From: Streptomyces xylophagus
Lineage (GTDB): Bacteria; Actinomycetota; Actinomycetes; Streptomycetales; Streptomycetaceae
DNA length: 64,000 nt
Reading direction: 5' to 3'
NCBI RefSeq assembly: GCF_000716435.1
Contig: NZ_JNWO01000007.1
Span: 1,054,001-1,118,000 of the forward strand
Numbering within the stretch: position 1 is the first letter of the stretch; each line of letters begins with the position of its first letter. This document shows positions 61,527 through 64,000 of this stretch, piece by piece. Under the pieces are notes generated by a model. It saw nothing but the letters and a program-made list of their open reading frames with translations. It had not been told where the DNA came from and ran no database searches. The translations under genes and the position numbers were made by a program.

Positions 61527-62681
61527 ATGGACTTCGACCTGCCCGAGGAGACCCTCGCTCTGAAGGACATGGTCCGCGAGTTCGCGGCGAACGAGATCAC
61601 GCCCCACGCGGCGGAGTGGTCCGAGAACGAGGTCTTCCCCACCAAGATCTTCACCAAGCTCGGCGAACTCGGCCTGATGGGCATGCTCGTGCCGGAGGAG
61701 TACGGCGGGGCGGGCTCGGACCTGGTCACCTATGTCGCGGTGATGGAGGAAATCGGCGCCGCCGACCAGTCGGTGGCCTCCTCGTGGAACGCGCACTCCA
61801 CCATCGGCACCCTGCCGCTGCTCGCGTACGGCACCGAGGAGCAGAAGCGGCGCTGGCTGACCCCGCTCGCGAAGGGCGAGGCGCTCGGCGCGTTCGGGCT
61901 GACCGAGCCGGACGCCGGCTCCGACGCGGCCGGCATCGCGACCACCGCCCGCCGGGCGGACGGGGGTTGGGTGATCAACGGCACGAAGATGTTCATCACC
62001 AACGCGGGCACCGACATCAGTCAGGGCGTCACGCTGCTCGCGACGACGGGCAAGGGCCCGGACGGTCGCAAGGGGTACGCGACCTTCTACGTCCCGACCG
62101 GCACGCCCGGCTACACGGTCGGCGCCAAGCTGAGGAAGCTCGGCTGGCACGCCATGGACACACGGGAGTTGGTCTTCACCGACTGCTGGGTCTCCGACGA
62201 CCATCTGATCGGCGAGGAGGGCAACGGGCTGCGGCAGTTCCTGTCCGTGCTCGACAGCGGCCGGATCAGCGTGGCCGCGCTGGGGCTCTCGCTGGCCAAG
62301 GCGGCGCTGGCCCTCGCGGTCGAACACGCCAAGGGACGGCACCAGTTCGGGCGTCCGCTGTCGGACTTCCAGGCCGTGGCGCACAAGATCGCCGACATCG
62401 GTACGGAGTACCAGGCCGCCCGCTGGATGGTGTACCGCGCCGCGTGGCTCGCCGACCGGGGCCGCCCGCACAGCACGGAGGCCGCGATGGCCAAGCTGTT
62501 CGCCTCCGAGGTCGCCAACCGGGCGGCCTCTCAGTCGCTGCAGATCCACGGCGGCTACGGGTACGTACGGGAGTCGGAGATCTCCCGTTTCTACGCCGAC
62601 GCCAAGATCCTGGAGATCGGCGAGGGCACGAACGAGATCCAGCGCAATGTCATCGCCAGGGCCCTGGTCAAGGGCGCGTGA
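61527..62681 (+). CDS. Acyl-CoA dehydrogenase
   Basis: A 384-residue flavoenzyme. FAD/substrate motifs [16 protein letters not shown] (about 125-140) and the C-terminal [37 protein letters not shown], in which the Glu of EGTNE is the usual catalytic base. It introduces a 2,3-double bond into acyl-CoA and would feed the hydratase upstream. It starts 1 nt after the dehydrogenase stop, so it is clearly in the same operon. Confidence 0.95.
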   Translation: MDFDLPEETLALKDMVREFAANEITPHAAEWSENEVFPTKIFTKLGELGLMGMLVPEEYGGAGSDLVTYVAVMEEIGAADQSVASSWNAHSTIGTLPLLAYGTEEQKRRWLTPLAKGEALGAFGLTEPDAGSDAAGIATTARRADGGWVINGTKMFITNAGTDISQGVTLLATTGKGPDGRKGYATFYVPTGTPGYTVGAKLRKLGWHAMDTRELVFTDCWVSDDHLIGEEGNGLRQFLSVLDSGRISVAALGLSLAKAALALAVEHAKGRHQFGRPLSDFQAVAHKIADIGTEYQAARWMVYRAAWLADRGRPHSTEAAMAKLFASEVANRAASQSLQIHGGYGYVRESEISRFYADAKILEIGEGTNEIQRNVIARALVKGA

Positions 62682-62730
62682 CGGCGCGGGATCCGCGGTG
62701 CGCCAAAGCGGCGGCGCACCGCGGGTCCGG

Positions 62731-63438
62731 TCAGCTCGCCACGGAGACCGCTTCCCACAACGCCTCGGGGTCGAGGGGCAGTTCGGGCCGGGCCCGCTTG
62801 AACTCGGCGGCCAGCGCCTCGACATCGGGGAGTTCGGTGACGGACGCGGCGAAACCGCGGAACAGGGTCGAGCAGTACTCGCCCGACAGGAACGCGGCGT
62901 CCCAGCTGCCGTCCGGCCGCACCCACTGGTAGGTGTGGTTGTGCAGGTTGAGGAACTGAAGGGTGGCCAGGTGCGGTTCGACCGCACGGAAGGTCCCCTC
63001 CTCGACGGCCTCCGTGAGCAGGCCGGTGATCAGCTGCTCGAAGTCGGAGCGCTGCCGCAGCACGATCTCCAGCTCCTTGCCGCTGAGGCTGCGGTAGTCG
63101 TGCTCGTAGACCCAGATGTGGTCGAGCCTGCGGAAGATGATCGTCAGCAGCGACTCGGACAGCAGCCGCAGCCGCAGCAGCGGGACCTCTTCGAGCGCCG
63201 CGATCTCCTTGGCGCGGGCCAGCAGCGGGCCGAGCACCCGCGACTGGATCTCGATCAGCAGGTTCTCCTTGGAGCCGATGTAGTAGTACAGGGCGCCCTT
63301 GGCGAGCCCGACCGCGCGGCCCAGGTCGTTGATGGAGGTCGCCGCGTAGCCCTGTTGCGCGAACAGGGACGCCGCGGTGTCGATGATCTTCTGGCGTCTG
63401 ACTTCGAAACCCGGCCCATGACCCGGCGGTCGTGGCAT
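62731..63438 (-). CDS. TetR/AcrR-family transcriptional regulator
   Basis: A 235-residue repressor. The N-terminal HTH (about 15-60) reads IIDTAASLFAQQGYAATSINDLGRAVGLAKGALYYYIGSKENLL, a form common in regulators of fatty-acid and acyl-CoA genes. The ligand domain is helical with several aromatic residues, and an acyl-CoA or organic acid is the likely inducer. The ATG at 63438 has GGGGAGAG 6 nt upstream. It is divergent from the E1 alpha gene and convergent with the acyl-CoA dehydrogenase. The shared operators at 63548 and 59533 are its probable targets. Confidence 0.93.
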   Translation of the reverse strand: MPRPPGHGPGFEVRRQKIIDTAASLFAQQGYAATSINDLGRAVGLAKGALYYYIGSKENLLIEIQSRVLGPLLARAKEIAALEEVPLLRLRLLSESLLTIIFRRLDHIWVYEHDYRSLSGKELEIVLRQRSDFEQLITGLLTEAVEEGTFRAVEPHLATLQFLNLHNHTYQWVRPDGSWDAAFLSGEYCSTLFRGFAASVTELPDVEALAAEFKRARPELPLDPEALWEAVSVAS

Positions 63439-63547
63439 GTGTTCTCTCCCCTGGCTGTGACGACGTGCGCGCTGTCCCGGGTCCGCACGGGCGCCGCGCT
63501 GCGGCACGCCCGGGGGAAGCGGATCCGGGGACGTCGCTCTAGTTTGC

Positions 63548-63563
63548 TAGACCAAACGGTACA
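63548..63563. promoter_or_regulatory. Operator shared with the 59.5-kb divergent region
   Basis: TAGACCAAACGGTACA, an imperfect inverted repeat TnnACC-N4-GGTnnA matching the site at 59533-59548. It overlaps a TACATT -10-like hexamer (63560-63565) and lies just before the E1 alpha ribosome site GAGG. Repression of both TetR and E1 alpha is expected. Confidence 0.72.
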
Positions 63564-63579
63564 TTAAAGCGAGGACCGT

Positions 63580-64000
63580 ATGACTCAGGCATCGCATCAC
63601 ACCGGCACCGGCACCGGCACCGCACAGCCGGACCAGCTCCTGGAGATGTACCGACGGATGCGCCGCATCCGCCGCTTCGAGGAGCGGGCGTCCGACCTGT
63701 ACAAGGCGACGGAGATCCCGGGCTTCCTGCATCTGTCGATCGGCCAGGAGGCGAGCGCGGTCGGCGCCTGCTGGCCGCTGGGCGCACGCGACGGCATCAC
63801 CTCCACCCACCGCGGCCACGGCCACGTCCTGGCCAAGGGCCTGGACTCGGCGTCGATGATGGCCGAGCTGATGGGCAAGGACGCGGGCACCTGTCACGGC
63901 CGGGGCGGCTCGATGCACATCGCGGACCCCGGTCTCGGGATCTACGGCGCGAACGGCATCGTCGGCGCGGGCCTCCCGATCGCCACCGGGGTCGCCATCG
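63580..64000 (+). CDS. TPP-dependent dehydrogenase E1 alpha subunit, AcoA/PdhA-like (cut by window end)
   Basis: The first 140 residues of a 2-oxoacid/acetoin dehydrogenase E1 alpha. After a short HTGTGTGT tail it reads LLEMYRRMRRIRRFEERASDLYKATEIPGFLHLSIGQEA, then TSTHRGHGHVLAKGLD, AELMGKDAGTCHGRGGSMHIAD and GANGIVGAGLPIATG. The GHGHVLAKG and GGSMHIAD segments are most like acetoin dehydrogenase AcoA; the TPP GDG motif lies beyond the window. It should be followed by E1 beta and E2 genes. GAGG precedes the ATG and the TetR operator lies just upstream. Confidence 0.92.
   Translation, partial: MTQASHHTGTGTGTAQPDQLLEMYRRMRRIRRFEERASDLYKATEIPGFLHLSIGQEASAVGACWPLGARDGITSTHRGHGHVLAKGLDSASMMAELMGKDAGTCHGRGGSMHIADPGLGIYGANGIVGAGLPIATGVAI

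Overview
The window is very high-GC DNA whose reading frames end almost every codon in G or C. It has GTG and TTG starts, purine-rich ribosome sites and several copies of a hairpin-forming repeat that I recognise from Streptomyces intergenic regions. Gene content agrees with a Streptomyces or very close relative, probably chromosomal: a GH74 xyloglucanase with CBM2, XRE/DUF5753 regulators, a Methyltransf_19 protein, a SigF/SigB-type sigma factor and a LAL regulator. I saw no rRNA, tRNA, CRISPR array, transposase or complete phage.

0-13 kb: a secreted xyloglucanase; a WYL regulator with a perfect operator over its own start, divergent from two small proteins; a methyltransferase, pterin dehydratase and ADP-ribosylglycohydrolase; two XRE regulators and a Methyltransf_19 gene; an orphan narJ; a solitary dnaK with a degenerate HAIR (HspR-type) element over its promoter; and osmC.

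13-22 kb: a membrane/repeat protein and a large vWA protein face a convergent pair made of a MoxR AAA+ ATPase and a vWA protein carrying an HEMLH metallopeptidase-like motif. This resembles the MoxR-vWA conflict or chaperone systems. Behind it lies a fusion of a holin-like membrane region with a phosphodiesterase-like domain.

22-37 kb: mostly housekeeping and envelope genes (two MBL hydrolases, DedA, a lysine-less aminotransferase-fold protein, a sigma factor, an ABC-F protein, a histidine phosphatase, a PAP2-DAGK fusion, a methyltransferase, a DUF5107 protein, and an arginase-fold protein lacking two metal-ligand histidines).

37-45 kb: a peptidase block on the minus strand (M55 D-aminopeptidase, M20, S9, S66 LD-carboxypeptidase, then a secreted CocE-like hydrolase) that looks suited to breaking down wall-derived or D-amino-acid peptides.

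45-56 kb: an accessory catabolic region. A CGNR-type regulator is divergent from quinone oxidoreductase, MBL, D-2-hydroxyacid dehydrogenase, two alpha/beta hydrolases, an SDR and a second MBL. Next comes a LuxR-family LAL regulator flanked on both sides by decayed quinone oxidoreductase genes.

56-64 kb: a hotdog thioesterase-like protein, then an acyl-CoA/acetoin-type catabolic locus: SDR and acyl-CoA synthetase on minus, enoyl-CoA hydratase, butanediol-dehydrogenase-like enzyme and acyl-CoA dehydrogenase on plus, a TetR regulator, and the start of an AcoA-like TPP-dependent E1 alpha. The two divergent intergenic regions share a nearly identical operator, so the locus is probably one regulon under the local TetR protein.
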